Shown here piece by piece: positions 33,708 through 43,115 of a DNA stretch of 64,000 nucleotides; the first letter of the stretch is position 1; every line of letters starts with the position of its first letter. Source of the DNA: Cloacibacterium normanense (lineage in GTDB: Bacteria; Bacteroidota; Bacteroidia; Flavobacteriales; Weeksellaceae); assembly GCF_002943105.1 (NCBI RefSeq), contig NZ_PTPZ01000001.1, positions 186,001 through 250,000 of the forward strand, written 5' to 3'. The translations under genes and the position numbers were made by a program. The notes beneath the pieces were generated by a model. It made no database searches, had not been told where the DNA came from, and saw nothing but the letters and a program-made list of their open reading frames with translations.

Positions 33708-34709
33708 ATGCGTAATTCATTATATTTCATAGGTTTAGCATCTTTAATAATTTCTTGTGGTTCACAAAAAGAAATTGCAAAACCCAATAATTTACCTCAA
33801 CCCGCTACATCTACGATACCAAATCCTCCCAAATCAGAGATAAAACATGATGTACATGGCGATTATTTTACAGTAAATATAGCAGACCCAACTAAAAATG
33901 ATAATACCATCAGTTATGGTTCTTTGGTAGGAGCAAAACCAGAAGGTTATAAAGTAACCAGAAATCATTTTCCTGCCGTTGCACAAAATTTTAGACAGAA
34001 ATATGTGATTTTACATTACACAGCTTTGGATCATGATAAATCTGTGAGGGTTTTAACCACTCAAGCCGTAAGTTCTCACTATTTGGTGAATGATTCTACC
34101 GATATAGAAATTTATCAGTTGGTAGACGAAAATAAAAGGTCTTATCACGCAGGAATCAGTTCTTGGAGAAAAGATGCAACGCTTAATGATACTTCTATCG
34201 GAATAGAAATCGTGAATGAAGGTTTTAAAGTAGTGGACGGAAAAAGAGTTTTCGTTCCGTTTCCTGAGCATCAAGTGAAAAAAGTAGCCGCTTTGGTTCA
34301 AGATATTGTAATGCGTTATCAAATTCCGCCTACGAATGTTTTAGCACATTCAGACATTGCGCCAACTCGTAAACAAGATCCAGGTCCATTATTTCCTTGG
34401 AAAAAATTATATGACGAATACGGAATAGGAATGTGGTATGATGATGCTACAGTTCAAAGTTTCCAATCGCAGATTATTCCAGAAGAATTTAATGCAAAAA
34501 TCAATGACATGGCTTTTGTGATGAAAGTGCAGATTGCCCTAAAACAATTTGGCTATGGAATTACAGAAACAGGAGTTTGGGATGATGCTACAAAGAAAAC
34601 TATTGAGGCTTTCCAATATCATTTTAGACCACAAAATTACGATGGAAAAATGGATATAGAAACGTGGGCGATTTTACAGGCTCTCATTCAGAATTATCCC
34701 AATAAATAA
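33708..34709 (+). CDS. N-acetylmuramoyl-L-alanine amidase lipoprotein with peptidoglycan-binding domain
   Basis: 333 aa. Lipobox LIISC (lipidated Cys17), then an Amidase_2 zinc domain (about residues 95-235) with zinc ligands His in LHYTALD, His in VLAHSDIAP and Asp in KQDPGP, plus the catalytic-site Glu in IGIEIVNEG; finally a PG_binding_1-like helix bundle (about 255-333: VQIALKQFGYGITETGVWDDATKKTIEAFQ). It resembles AmiD: cleaves the MurNAc-L-Ala bond in the cell wall for turnover or recycling from the outer-membrane inner leaflet. First gene of a probable three-gene operon. Confidence 0.93.
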   Translation: MRNSLYFIGLASLIISCGSQKEIAKPNNLPQPATSTIPNPPKSEIKHDVHGDYFTVNIADPTKNDNTISYGSLVGAKPEGYKVTRNHFPAVAQNFRQKYVILHYTALDHDKSVRVLTTQAVSSHYLVNDSTDIEIYQLVDENKRSYHAGISSWRKDATLNDTSIGIEIVNEGFKVVDGKRVFVPFPEHQVKKVAALVQDIVMRYQIPPTNVLAHSDIAPTRKQDPGPLFPWKKLYDEYGIGMWYDDATVQSFQSQIIPEEFNAKINDMAFVMKVQIALKQFGYGITETGVWDDATKKTIEAFQYHFRPQNYDGKMDIETWAILQALIQNYPNK

Positions 34710-34727
34710 TTAAGAAATAAGAAATTA

Positions 34728-37598
34728 ATGCAGACGAAATTAGTATTAAAAACTAAAAATTTTACAGATAAAAACGGGTACACTTACCAACAAGTAGAAG
34801 GAGACGAAACGGGTGTAAGAATCTACAAACTAAACAATGGATTAACGGTTTATTTGGCTCAAAATGATGATGCTCCCAGAATCCAAACCTATATTCCTGT
34901 AAGAACGGGAAGCAATAATGATCCATCAGACAATACAGGATTGGCGCATTATTTAGAGCACATGATGTTCAAAGGAACGAGCAAATTAGGAACGCTGGAT
35001 TGGGAAAAAGAAAAAGTATTATTAGACCAAATTTCTGATTTGTACGAACAGCATAAAGCTGAGCAAAATCCAGAAAAAAAGAAGGAAATTTATAGAAAAA
35101 TAGACGAAATTTCTCAAGAAGCTAGTCAATATGCTATTGCCAATGAATATGACAAAGTTATTTCTTCTTTGGGTGCAACAGGAACCAATGCGCACACTTG
35201 GTTAGACGAAACCGTATATAAAAATAACATTCCGAATAATGAATTGGAAAAATGGCTCAAAATAGAAAAAGAGCGTTTTTCTGGTTTGGTTTTAAGGCTT
35301 TTTCATTCTGAGTTAGAATCGGTTTACGAAGAATTTAATCGTGCACAAGACAATGATGTGAGGTTGGTAAATTATGCACTCATGGAAGCTCTTTTTCCGA
35401 AACATCCTAATGGTCAACAAACCACTTTGGGAAAATCTGAGCATTTGAAAAATCCTTCTATGAAGGCTATTCATCAATATTTCAATGATTTTTATGTGCC
35501 TAATAATATGGCGATGGTTTTGGTTGGAGATTTAGATTTCGAAGAAACCATTCTTTTGGTCGATCAATATTTTGGAAAATTTGAGTACAAAGAACTTCCG
35601 AAGAAAGAAAAAATCATAGAAGAACCTCAAACTGAAATTGTAGAAAGAATTGTAAAAAGTCCTTCTGCGCCTAGACTAAACATTGCTTGGCGAACAGATT
35701 CTTATGGAACCAAAGAAGAGCATTTGGCAGAAATGGTGGCTCAAATTCTCTCCAATTCTGGCGAAGCAGGTTTGCTAGATTTAAATATCAACCAAAAGCA
35801 TAAAGCACTCAGAAGTTATGCTTATGAACTCGGTTTTAAGCAATACGGATTGTTCTCGCTCATGATTGTTCCGAAGGAAAATCAGTCTTTAGAAGAGGCA
35901 GAACAATTGCTTTTGGCAGAGATAGAAAAGGTGAAAAATGGTGATTTCCCAGATTGGTTAATTCCTGCGATTATCAATGATATGAAATTGCAGAAAATCA
36001 GAAATCTGGAAACTGCAGATGGTTTAGCAACAGCGCTTTACGGAATTTATATCAATGACAGAACTTGGGAAGAAGAACTTTCGGAAATTGAGAAATTTGA
36101 GAAAATTACCAAGCAAGAAGTGGTAGATTTTGCACAAAAATTCTTCCAAAAAAATTATGTAATCGTCAAAAAACTTCGTGGCGAAAACGAAAATCTTATC
36201 CGAGTAGAAAATCCGGGAATTACCCCTGTTAAAATCAATAGAGAAGCACAATCTGAGTTTTTGACCGAAATTCTTCATGAAAAATCTTCAGAAATTACTC
36301 CGAAATTCATTGATTATAAAAATATGATTGAGGAAACTCAAATTGGAGATAAAAAAATCAGTTTTGTAAGAAATAAATACAATCATATTGCGCAGTTGCA
36401 TTTGATTTATAAAATCGGAACAGACCATGATAAAGAGCTTTTCTTAGCGGTGCAAGTTTTGCAATATTTGGGAACTTCTCGTTTTTCGGCGGATCAATTA
36501 AGTCAAGAGTTTTTCAAATTGGGAATCAGTAATGATTTCAAAACGTATGACGACCAAATGATTATTTCGCTCACTGGTTTTGAGGAAAATCTAATTAAAG
36601 GTTTTGAACTTTTAAAACATTGGATTACCGAAGTAAAACCAGATGATGAAGTCTATGAAAGTACGATAGAATTGATTTTAGAAAGTCGAAATGTTGCTAA
36701 AAAAGAGAAGTCAAGAATTATGACGGCATTAAGTCATTATGCTAAATTCGGTCAAAATTCCAGATTCAGAGATGTGATTCCTGAAGAAAAATTGAGAGCA
36801 ACGAAAGTAGAACATCTTACTGCAAAAGTGAAGAATTTGACCCAATTACCTTATGAAATTTTCTTCTACGGTAAAGATTTTGATGGGTTCAAGGAAAAAA
36901 TTCAGCCGTTGTTAGAAAAAGCAACACTCACCATTCCAAAACCGAAAATTTATCAAGAACTGGAAACGAAAGGAAAAGTCTTCTTTACCAATTATGATAT
37001 GGTGCAAATGGAAATGAGTAAAATTGGTAGGGCTTCTCAACTGAATACCGAAAATTACGGAAAAATCAATGTTTTTAATGAATATTTTGGCAAAGGTTTG
37101 TCGTCTATTGTTTTTCAGGAACTCAGAGAAAGCAAGAGTTTAGCGTATTCTGCGTATGTAAATTACTCTACCGCGACTTATTTGGATAGACATAATTACG
37201 TGGTAAGTTACATTGGTACACAAGCCAATAAATTGCATTTAGCAGTAGATGCGATGGCTGATTTAATGCAAGATTTGCCTCAAATTCCTACGCAATTTAA
37301 TAATGCTAAAAATTCTGCGCTGAAACAAATTGCGTCTACCCGAATTACCAGAACCAACATTTTCTTTAATTTTTTAAATCTTAAAAAAATAGGAATAGAT
37401 TATGATATAAGAGAAAAAATTTATCACGAAATAGAAAGTTTACAGTTAGAAGATTTAACTCAATTTTACCATCAAGAAATAAAACCACTCTCTTATAACG
37501 TTGCGATAATGGGTAAAAAAGAAAATTTAGACCATTCTGCGATTGAAAACTTAGGAGATTTTCAAGAACTGAGTTTAGAAGAAATTTTTGGATATTAA
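34728..37598 (+). CDS. M16-family zinc metalloprotease (insulinase/pitrilysin-like), full double-length
   Basis: 956 aa with two tandem M16 halves. The inverted zinc motif HYLEH is at residues 74-78, with the distal Glu in ESVYEEFNRAQDN; the second half (from about 510) is the usual inactive copy. No signal peptide: it starts MQTKLVLKTKNFTDKNGY, so it is probably cytoplasmic, degrading small peptides, although neighbours are exported. Some M16 relatives are periplasmic, so a missed upstream start is possible, but only 18 bases separate it from the amidase stop. An 11-base gap leads to the next gene. Confidence 0.93.
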   Translation: MQTKLVLKTKNFTDKNGYTYQQVEGDETGVRIYKLNNGLTVYLAQNDDAPRIQTYIPVRTGSNNDPSDNTGLAHYLEHMMFKGTSKLGTLDWEKEKVLLDQISDLYEQHKAEQNPEKKKEIYRKIDEISQEASQYAIANEYDKVISSLGATGTNAHTWLDETVYKNNIPNNELEKWLKIEKERFSGLVLRLFHSELESVYEEFNRAQDNDVRLVNYALMEALFPKHPNGQQTTLGKSEHLKNPSMKAIHQYFNDFYVPNNMAMVLVGDLDFEETILLVDQYFGKFEYKELPKKEKIIEEPQTEIVERIVKSPSAPRLNIAWRTDSYGTKEEHLAEMVAQILSNSGEAGLLDLNINQKHKALRSYAYELGFKQYGLFSLMIVPKENQSLEEAEQLLLAEIEKVKNGDFPDWLIPAIINDMKLQKIRNLETADGLATALYGIYINDRTWEEELSEIEKFEKITKQEVVDFAQKFFQKNYVIVKKLRGENENLIRVENPGITPVKINREAQSEFLTEILHEKSSEITPKFIDYKNMIEETQIGDKKISFVRNKYNHIAQLHLIYKIGTDHDKELFLAVQVLQYLGTSRFSADQLSQEFFKLGISNDFKTYDDQMIISLTGFEENLIKGFELLKHWITEVKPDDEVYESTIELILESRNVAKKEKSRIMTALSHYAKFGQNSRFRDVIPEEKLRATKVEHLTAKVKNLTQLPYEIFFYGKDFDGFKEKIQPLLEKATLTIPKPKIYQELETKGKVFFTNYDMVQMEMSKIGRASQLNTENYGKINVFNEYFGKGLSSIVFQELRESKSLAYSAYVNYSTATYLDRHNYVVSYIGTQANKLHLAVDAMADLMQDLPQIPTQFNNAKNSALKQIASTRITRTNIFFNFLNLKKIGIDYDIREKIYHEIESLQLEDLTQFYHQEIKPLSYNVAIMGKKENLDHSAIENLGDFQELSLEEIFGY

Positions 37599-37609
37599 AT
37601 AGAAATATT

Positions 37610-37966
37610 ATGATTAAGAAAATAGGATATATTGCTTTGCTTTTATTTTTTGGGAAAGGTTTTGGACAAGAAAAACAAAATTCACCATCCTTTAAATTAA
37701 CGCCAGAACAGAAACAAAAATCTATAGAAATTCACAGGAAATTTGATGCTGATTTATTAGCACTTAAAACCAAACAAGAGCGTCAAATTTCAAAAGTGAA
37801 AAGTGAAAATGAGTTGCTGGAACTCAAAAAAAAGCATAAAAAACAGATAGATAGTTTACATGAAGAACACGAAAAAGAAACTGAGCAAATTTATACGCCT
37901 GAACAATTAGAACGCATCAAAAACTTAAAAAAGAAAAGATTAGAAAAAAAGCGAATAAGTATATGA
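37610..37966 (+). CDS. Small exported coiled-coil protein
   Basis: 118 aa. Signal peptide (MIKKIGYIALLLFFGKGFGQ) followed by a highly charged helix rich in Lys and Glu (KFDADLLALKTKQERQISKV). The pattern LTPEQKQK at the start and TPEQLERIKNLK near the end recalls Spy/CpxP-type LTxxQ periplasmic chaperones, which often carry this motif twice; assignment is tentative. Last gene after the amidase and protease, 11 bases downstream. Confidence 0.75.
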   Translation: MIKKIGYIALLLFFGKGFGQEKQNSPSFKLTPEQKQKSIEIHRKFDADLLALKTKQERQISKVKSENELLELKKKHKKQIDSLHEEHEKETEQIYTPEQLERIKNLKKKRLEKKRISI

Positions 37967-38030
37967 GCTAAAACTGAAAATTTTATAAAATCAGGTAGTT
38001 ATAGTGTAACAATTACAAAATTTAATAGAC

Positions 38031-38112
38031 TTACCTTTGTATAACTCTACAGAAGTAAGAGTAAATTTCATCATTTGTGTTTTGCCTCAGAAGAAATTCT
38101 GAGGCTTTTTTT
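38031..38112 (+). ncRNA. Candidate short transcript (promoter box to terminator)
   Basis: TACCTTTG (38031-38038) fits the -7 consensus, and a strong terminator ends at 38112, leaving a transcript of about 65-70 bases with no reading frame. There is no clear -33 TTG. The terminator may simply end the amidase-protease operon, so a small RNA here is only a possibility. Confidence 0.3.
38084..38112 (+). terminator. Terminator after the amidase-protease operon
   Basis: gcctcagaa (38084-38092) pairs with ttctgaggc (38097-38105), then seven T. Confidence 0.92.
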
Positions 38113-38121
38113 AGGACTAGA

Positions 38122-38156
38122 TTTTAAAAAAAAGAACGCACCTTTTGGCGCGTTCT
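38122..38156 (-). terminator. Terminator after the S46 peptidase gene
   Basis: agaacgcacc (38133-38142) pairs with ggcgcgttct (38147-38156), one G-U in the minus-strand RNA, then a T-run. Confidence 0.88.
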
Positions 38157-38177
38157 TACTAAAATATTTATCGAAAA

Positions 38178-40316
38178 TTATTTCACAATTTTCATTTCGT
38201 CTAATAACCATCTTGCTCCAGCAAATTTATCGATGATAAATAAAATATACTTGGTCTGAACCATAATATTTCTGCTGAATCTAGGATCGAAATTAATATC
38301 ACTCATCGTACCTTCCCATTGTCTGTCAAAATTTAAACCGATAAGGTTTCCTTTTTTGTCAAGAGCTGGACTTCCTGAGTTTCCACCCGTGGTGTGATTA
38401 GTTGCGGTAAATGCTAATGGAATTTTTCCAGCTGCATTTTTGTAATCGCCATAATCTTTGGTGTTGTATAACTGAATTAATTTATGTGGAACATCAAATT
38501 CATAATCTCCCGGAACATATTTTTCTATTACACCATCTAGAGTGGTTTCATAGTGGTAAGAAATCGCATCTGCAGGATTAGAACCTTTTACTTTTCCGTA
38601 AGTTACTCTGAGTGTAGAATTCGCATCTGGGAAAAATTTTCTTTCTGTATCTGTAGCCATCATTTGTGCTAAATATTTCTTTTGCAAAGCATCTATTTTG
38701 CTTTGTAAACCTACATATTGAGCATCTGCTTTAGTTACATAAGTTTCTCTCATTTTGGTTAAAGTCTGATAAATAGGGTCAGCTTTCAGAGTTTTTACCA
38801 ATTCTGGAAGATTTGAGAAAACTTGGTCAATATTAGAATAAACGGTAGCTCCGTTTACTGAATTTCTACCTGAAATCACAGAATTTCTGCTCCAGTTTTC
38901 AAGAACTTGAAGATTTTGGTTCACATCTTTGAATTGAGTAAAACCTTCTGGTAAAAATTCTGGTGCGGTTTTATTTGCATATAAAGCCAAAAGTTTAGCA
39001 GTAACTTTAGCATCTAATTCGCCGTCATAATCTTTGTAGAAGCCAGAAAGTCTGTTTTTAAAACCTTTTACAGCTTTATCATCTACTTTCCCCGCTTCAT
39101 AATTTTGTACAAAAGCATAAAACTGATTTGCCAACGTTAATGTTTCAGCATTTCTTAGAATTTCGCTGTAATAAGCATTGTTTAAAGCATAAGGCGCTTG
39201 TTGGTCATACAGTTTTTTAAATTCATCAAGAGACGTTTTAATTTCTGAATTTTTAGCCACTAGAGAACTTTCATAAGCTTGTTTTTTGGCAACAGCGTTT
39301 GATTTTTTAAGACCTTTTGTTTCGCCAATCCATTTTTTCCAATAATTGGCAACTGAAGCGTATTTAGAAGCATATTTAATTCTGGTAGCATCGTCTGCAC
39401 GCATTTTTTCGTCTAGCGTTTTCAGCGCGATGTCTCTTACTTCAATTCTCGCAGGATTGGTATCTGTGATGATTTTTTCAATCGCTACACTTGGCAAATA
39501 TTCATTGGTTCTGCCCGGAAATCCGAAAACGAAAGTGAAATCATTTTCTTTAATGTCTTTTACAGAAATCGGTAAGAAATGTTTTGGCGTAAAAGGAACA
39601 TTGTCCTTAGAATATTCCGCTGGTCTGTTGTTTTTGTCAGCATAAATTCTAAACATAGAAAAATCGCCAGTATGTCTTGGCCAAACCCAGTTATCCGTAT
39701 CAGAACCGAATTTACCAATGCTTTGTGGTGGTGCTCCTACTAATCTAATGTCTTTATAGGTTTCTACTACAAATGCATAATATTTATTTCCTGCAAACAT
39801 AGGTCTTACAATAATACTTTGGTAAGATTCTATTTTTTGAGATTTCTTGTAAGCGTCTATATTTTCATTGATTTTTTTAGTCAAATCTGCTCCGCTTAAT
39901 GAAGAAGTATTACCTAAAATATCTTGAGTAATTTCTTTAATATCCGTAACGAAATCTACAGTAACACCAGGATTTGGCAATTCTTCGCCCATGTTTTTTG
40001 CCCAAAATCCATTGGTCAATAAATCATTTTCTACGGTAGAATGACTCTGGATGTTATCATAACCGCAGTGGTGATTGGTTAATAATAAACCTTTCGGAGA
40101 AATTATTTCTGCGGTACAACCTCCGTCAAACTGAACTACAGCATCTTTAATACTCGGTTTTTCAGTATTCCAAATGTCTTGGGCTTTGATTTTCATTCCC
40201 AGAGATTTCATCTCTTTTTCATTAATTTCAGTAGGAATCCACATTCCTCCGTATTGCTGACCAAAAAAAGCAGCAGCCTGAAATAATGTTGCTATAATAA
40301 ACGTTTTCTTAAGCAT
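38178..40316 (-). CDS. S46 dipeptidyl peptidase, DPP11-like (Asp/Glu specific)
   Basis: 712 aa. Signal peptide (MLKKTFIIATLFQAAAFFGQ), then the exported S46 serine peptidase fold. Triad candidates: His in TNHHCGYD (about residue 78-81), Asp in RHTGDFSMFRIYAD and Ser in GNSGSPALD. The specificity position after NFD is Arg (GLNFDRQWEGTMSDI); in Porphyromonas DPP11 this Arg sets preference for Asp/Glu at P1, while DPP7 has Gly. So DPP11-type activity, releasing acidic dipeptides in the periplasm for uptake, is likely. Single gene with terminators on both sides. Confidence 0.93.
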   Translation of the reverse strand: MLKKTFIIATLFQAAAFFGQQYGGMWIPTEINEKEMKSLGMKIKAQDIWNTEKPSIKDAVVQFDGGCTAEIISPKGLLLTNHHCGYDNIQSHSTVENDLLTNGFWAKNMGEELPNPGVTVDFVTDIKEITQDILGNTSSLSGADLTKKINENIDAYKKSQKIESYQSIIVRPMFAGNKYYAFVVETYKDIRLVGAPPQSIGKFGSDTDNWVWPRHTGDFSMFRIYADKNNRPAEYSKDNVPFTPKHFLPISVKDIKENDFTFVFGFPGRTNEYLPSVAIEKIITDTNPARIEVRDIALKTLDEKMRADDATRIKYASKYASVANYWKKWIGETKGLKKSNAVAKKQAYESSLVAKNSEIKTSLDEFKKLYDQQAPYALNNAYYSEILRNAETLTLANQFYAFVQNYEAGKVDDKAVKGFKNRLSGFYKDYDGELDAKVTAKLLALYANKTAPEFLPEGFTQFKDVNQNLQVLENWSRNSVISGRNSVNGATVYSNIDQVFSNLPELVKTLKADPIYQTLTKMRETYVTKADAQYVGLQSKIDALQKKYLAQMMATDTERKFFPDANSTLRVTYGKVKGSNPADAISYHYETTLDGVIEKYVPGDYEFDVPHKLIQLYNTKDYGDYKNAAGKIPLAFTATNHTTGGNSGSPALDKKGNLIGLNFDRQWEGTMSDINFDPRFSRNIMVQTKYILFIIDKFAGARWLLDEMKIVK

Positions 40317-40426
40317 TAATTCATATTTTTAAAATGAGTGCCTAAAATTAATCAAAAAATATCATCATCTCACAATTTTGAAAGCATTTAACATAATTGT
40401 ATAAAACATTTGGAGTCGTGTCCATC

Positions 40427-40434
40427 TATCTTTG
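40427..40434 (+). promoter_or_regulatory. -7 box of the 40463 gene
   Basis: TATCTTTG matches TAnnTTTG; a TTG lies 14 bases upstream (40410-40412). Leader of about 24 bases. Confidence 0.5.
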
Positions 40435-40462
40435 CTTAACCAAATCATAAAATATTTACAAA

Positions 40463-40939
40463 ATGACTACACATCACACCGAAGATAGATTACAGCATTA
40501 TGAATTTGACCAATATACAGTAACCACCAATTTTGCAACTTATGAAGATGCGGTAAATTATGCTAATGAACAACAAGGTGAATTGGTAGAAGTAGGTTTT
40601 ACAGATGGTTCTGATAATCCTACACCGAATGATTCGGCGAAGTTGGTAGAAAGTAAAAAACCTTTTAAGGTAGAATTACCTGATCATCCCAATTATAGAG
40701 TGCTTTATTCTGATGCAGAAGGATTTCAAGAAATGGCAGACCAAATTCTTTTTGACATGAAAAAAGCAGAAAATGATATGTTGCCAGAAGATATTTTGTC
40801 TGACCAAAATATTGCACCAGGAGATAGAATTATTATCACAGATGAAAGCGGTGTAAATACCGTAACGACTAGAGAAAGAATAAAGTTTTTAATGCGAGGA
40901 AATGTTTACGAACTTGCCGTAAAAACAAATAACATTTAA
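40463..40939 (+). CDS. Unknown soluble protein, paralog of the 43116 gene
   Basis: 158 aa, acidic, no signal peptide or membrane segment. Aligns along its whole length with the protein at 43116-43544: both have a (T/Y)xxFxxYxxAxxxA opening, GEL(V/T)E, a DG..xP stretch, AKLVExKxPFxVEL, a short YxVxYS block, then a variable region and a closing ERxKxL...YELAVK. I do not recognise the family. Its own promoter and terminator make it monocistronic, next to a SulP transporter gene on the other strand. Confidence 0.8.
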   Translation: MTTHHTEDRLQHYEFDQYTVTTNFATYEDAVNYANEQQGELVEVGFTDGSDNPTPNDSAKLVESKKPFKVELPDHPNYRVLYSDAEGFQEMADQILFDMKKAENDMLPEDILSDQNIAPGDRIIITDESGVNTVTTRERIKFLMRGNVYELAVKTNNI

Positions 40940-40983
40940 ACAGACAAATTTACTTCATATTTTCAGTATTTGATTTTTAGACA

Positions 40984-41012
40984 GTAAGCCTTCATTTTTT
41001 GGAGGCTTTTTT
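40984..41012 (+). terminator. Terminator after the 40463 gene
   Basis: taagcct (about 40984-40990) pairs with aggctt (41003-41008) around a T-rich loop, followed by a T-run that overlaps the SulP stop codon. Confidence 0.7.
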
Positions 41013-42576
41013 AGTGAGAAATTGCAGCAGTTTCTACGGTTTCTATATTTATCATTTGAAGCTGGATGTGTCTGTCATGCGCTTTATTTTTAAATTCTGA
41101 AATAATTTCTAAAACATCATGGTCTATAAAATGAACTTCGGAGCCATCAATAGTTAATACGGAATAAGCAGGAACTTTATCCAACGCATTTTTAATTTTC
41201 ACTTTATTGATGAAGGTTACATTGCTGTGAAGTTTCAATTTATATTGGTCAATCCCTTGAAAATGCGTTTTTTCTATGTCGTAATTTTCTTTGAAATTTT
41301 CTTTGATGATGTAATAAATAGAAATCAATAAACCAATAGAAACTCCAATGAGTAAGTCTGTTACAAGAATAATAATAATGGTGGCGATAAATGGTATAAA
41401 CTGTTTTAAACCGAGTTTAAAGAGGTGTTTATAAATCTCCACTCTCGTAAGTCCAAAACCTGTAATAATCAAAATAGCAGATAAAGAAGCATACGGAATC
41501 ATGTTAATCAAAAACGGAATCAACAAAACAGAAAGCAGCAATAAAATCCCATGAGTAAAAGCAGAGATTTTAGTTTTAGCACCGGCTTGAATATTCGCAG
41601 AACCTCTCACTACTACTGCAGTCAAAGGTATTGCGCCTAAAAGTCCACAGAGAAAATTACCAATTCCTTGCGCAATTAATTCACGATTTACAGGGGTAAT
41701 TCTGTTGTGACGGTCTAGTTTGTCCATCGCTTCAATACAAAGCAAAGTTTCTAGCGTGGCCAAAATTCCTATGAGGATTCCATCTTTCCAGATTTCTTGA
41801 TTGCTCAGAATTTTAGAAAATTCGGGGAATTTAATTTCTGCAAACATATTTTCTGGAATATTCACTAATTGATTAGGTTTCAAAGCATAAGAAGAACCGA
41901 AATAATTCATTAAAAAATTGATAAATATTCCAAAAATTACCACCAAAAGTGGAGCAGGAATCTTATTGAATTTTTGAAACTGTGGTTTTTTCATCAGAAT
42001 TAAAATCACTAAAGAAATTACAGAAATAAAAACCGCACCTCTGGTAATATGAGAATTAAATTCAACTAAGTTTCCTAAGAAATTTTTAGAAGTGAAGATT
42101 TGTACAAAACCACTCGTCCAAAAATCGGGTTGATTATAACCTAAAGCCAATGGAATTTGTTTAGAAATCAAGATGATTCCTATAGCAGCCATCATTCCTT
42201 TAATCACAGAACTTGGGAAATAACTGGCAAAAACGCCCAGTTTTAAAACGCCTAATAAAATTTGGAATACTCCAGCAATAATAACAGTTAATAAAAATGT
42301 TTGAAAATCACCAAGACTGATGATAGAAGCGGCGACAACCGTAGTTAAACCAGCAGCAGGACCAGAAACAGCTAAATCTGAACCACTCAAAACTCCTACT
42401 ACAATTCCACCGATAATTCCTGATAAGATACCCGAATAAAGTGGAGCTCCAGAAGCTAATGCAACACCCAAACACAAGGGAAGTGCAACTAGAAAAACCG
42501 TGAGACCTGCTGATAAATCGTGTCTCTTAAACATTAACCAATAATACTTAAACGTTCTATCAAGATGCAAATCCAT
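41011..42576 (-). CDS. SulP-family anion transporter with STAS domain
   Basis: 521 aa. About 11-12 transmembrane helices (residues 15-410) with the SulP signature around SGPAAGLTTVVAASI and a C-terminal STAS domain (about 425-515: LTIDGSEVHFIDHDVLEII). Members carry sulfate, bicarbonate or other anions; several Bacteroidetes copies are annotated as sulfate permeases, but the substrate is not determinable here. A TAAATTTG promoter box is 18 bases before the ATG. Flanked by two paralogous small unknown genes. Confidence 0.9.
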   Translation of the reverse strand: MDLHLDRTFKYYWLMFKRHDLSAGLTVFLVALPLCLGVALASGAPLYSGILSGIIGGIVVGVLSGSDLAVSGPAAGLTTVVAASIISLGDFQTFLLTVIIAGVFQILLGVLKLGVFASYFPSSVIKGMMAAIGIILISKQIPLALGYNQPDFWTSGFVQIFTSKNFLGNLVEFNSHITRGAVFISVISLVILILMKKPQFQKFNKIPAPLLVVIFGIFINFLMNYFGSSYALKPNQLVNIPENMFAEIKFPEFSKILSNQEIWKDGILIGILATLETLLCIEAMDKLDRHNRITPVNRELIAQGIGNFLCGLLGAIPLTAVVVRGSANIQAGAKTKISAFTHGILLLLSVLLIPFLINMIPYASLSAILIITGFGLTRVEIYKHLFKLGLKQFIPFIATIIIILVTDLLIGVSIGLLISIYYIIKENFKENYDIEKTHFQGIDQYKLKLHSNVTFINKVKIKNALDKVPAYSVLTIDGSEVHFIDHDVLEIISEFKNKAHDRHIQLQMINIETVETAAISH

Positions 42577-42593
42577 TGTTCTAAATTTTAATA

Positions 42594-42601
42594 CAAATTT
42601 A
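42594..42601 (-). promoter_or_regulatory. -7 box of the SulP gene
   Basis: TAAATTTG on the minus strand, matching TAnnTTTG; leader about 14 bases. Confidence 0.5.
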
Positions 42602-42695
42602 TGAAAATTTAAAACTTTGCCCGGAGAAAGTTATAAAATGTTAATTCTGTATGAAATCAAGAAAATATTGTAAAATACTAAGCGCTTGTTTAATC

Positions 42696-42703
42696 TAATT
42701 TTG
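42696..42703 (+). promoter_or_regulatory. -7 box of the CxxC membrane protein gene
   Basis: TAATTTTG matches TAnnTTTG and places transcription just before the ATG at 42716, supporting that start over an upstream TTG. A TTG at 42668-42670 (25-base spacing) could be the -33 box. Confidence 0.5.
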
Positions 42704-42715
42704 TACTGTAAAATC

Positions 42716-43108
42716 ATGCTTAGTTTTAATCACATACTGCAACTGTTTATTTTGGCGATACCTATTGCTTGTATTGCGTGGACAGTCACGCATGAAGAAA
42801 TTTTCAAAGAACCGCGAGAATATTGTCAAAAAAGAGTAGAAAACGCTACTTCACTCTCGGAGAAAAAGTTTTTTTATCTCTTTACCTGTGAGTATTGTTT
42901 TAGTCATTATGTAACGATATTTTTCTTGTTGATCACAAATTTCACCTTGTTTTTTGAAGATTGGCGAGGATATGTGATTGCAGGATTTTCATTGGTTTGG
43001 ATAGCCAATATTTACATGAGCTTATTTGGTTTCCTGAGACAAAATCTAAAAGCCGAAAAAATAGAAGCAAAAATTAAAAACATTGAGTATAACGATTTAA
43101 AAAATTAA
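42716..43108 (+). CDS. Small membrane protein with a CxxC motif
   Basis: 130 aa from the ATG at 42716 (MLSFNHILQLFILAIPIACIAW). Three hydrophobic segments: about residues 5-24, 68-86 and 92-112. A CEYC pair sits at the start of the second (FYLFTCEYCFSHYVTIFF), with another EYC before it; this resembles the CPxC motif of DUF1360-type small membrane proteins, but I am not certain. The gene for the second small paralog starts 7 bases after its stop, so they are co-expressed. Confidence 0.75.
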   Translation: MLSFNHILQLFILAIPIACIAWTVTHEEIFKEPREYCQKRVENATSLSEKKFFYLFTCEYCFSHYVTIFFLLITNFTLFFEDWRGYVIAGFSLVWIANIYMSLFGFLRQNLKAEKIEAKIKNIEYNDLKN

Positions 43109-43115
43109 AAATTAA

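Noticed and set aside
40384-40462. Gene in the gap before 40463
   Set aside because: Only a promoter-like box is present.
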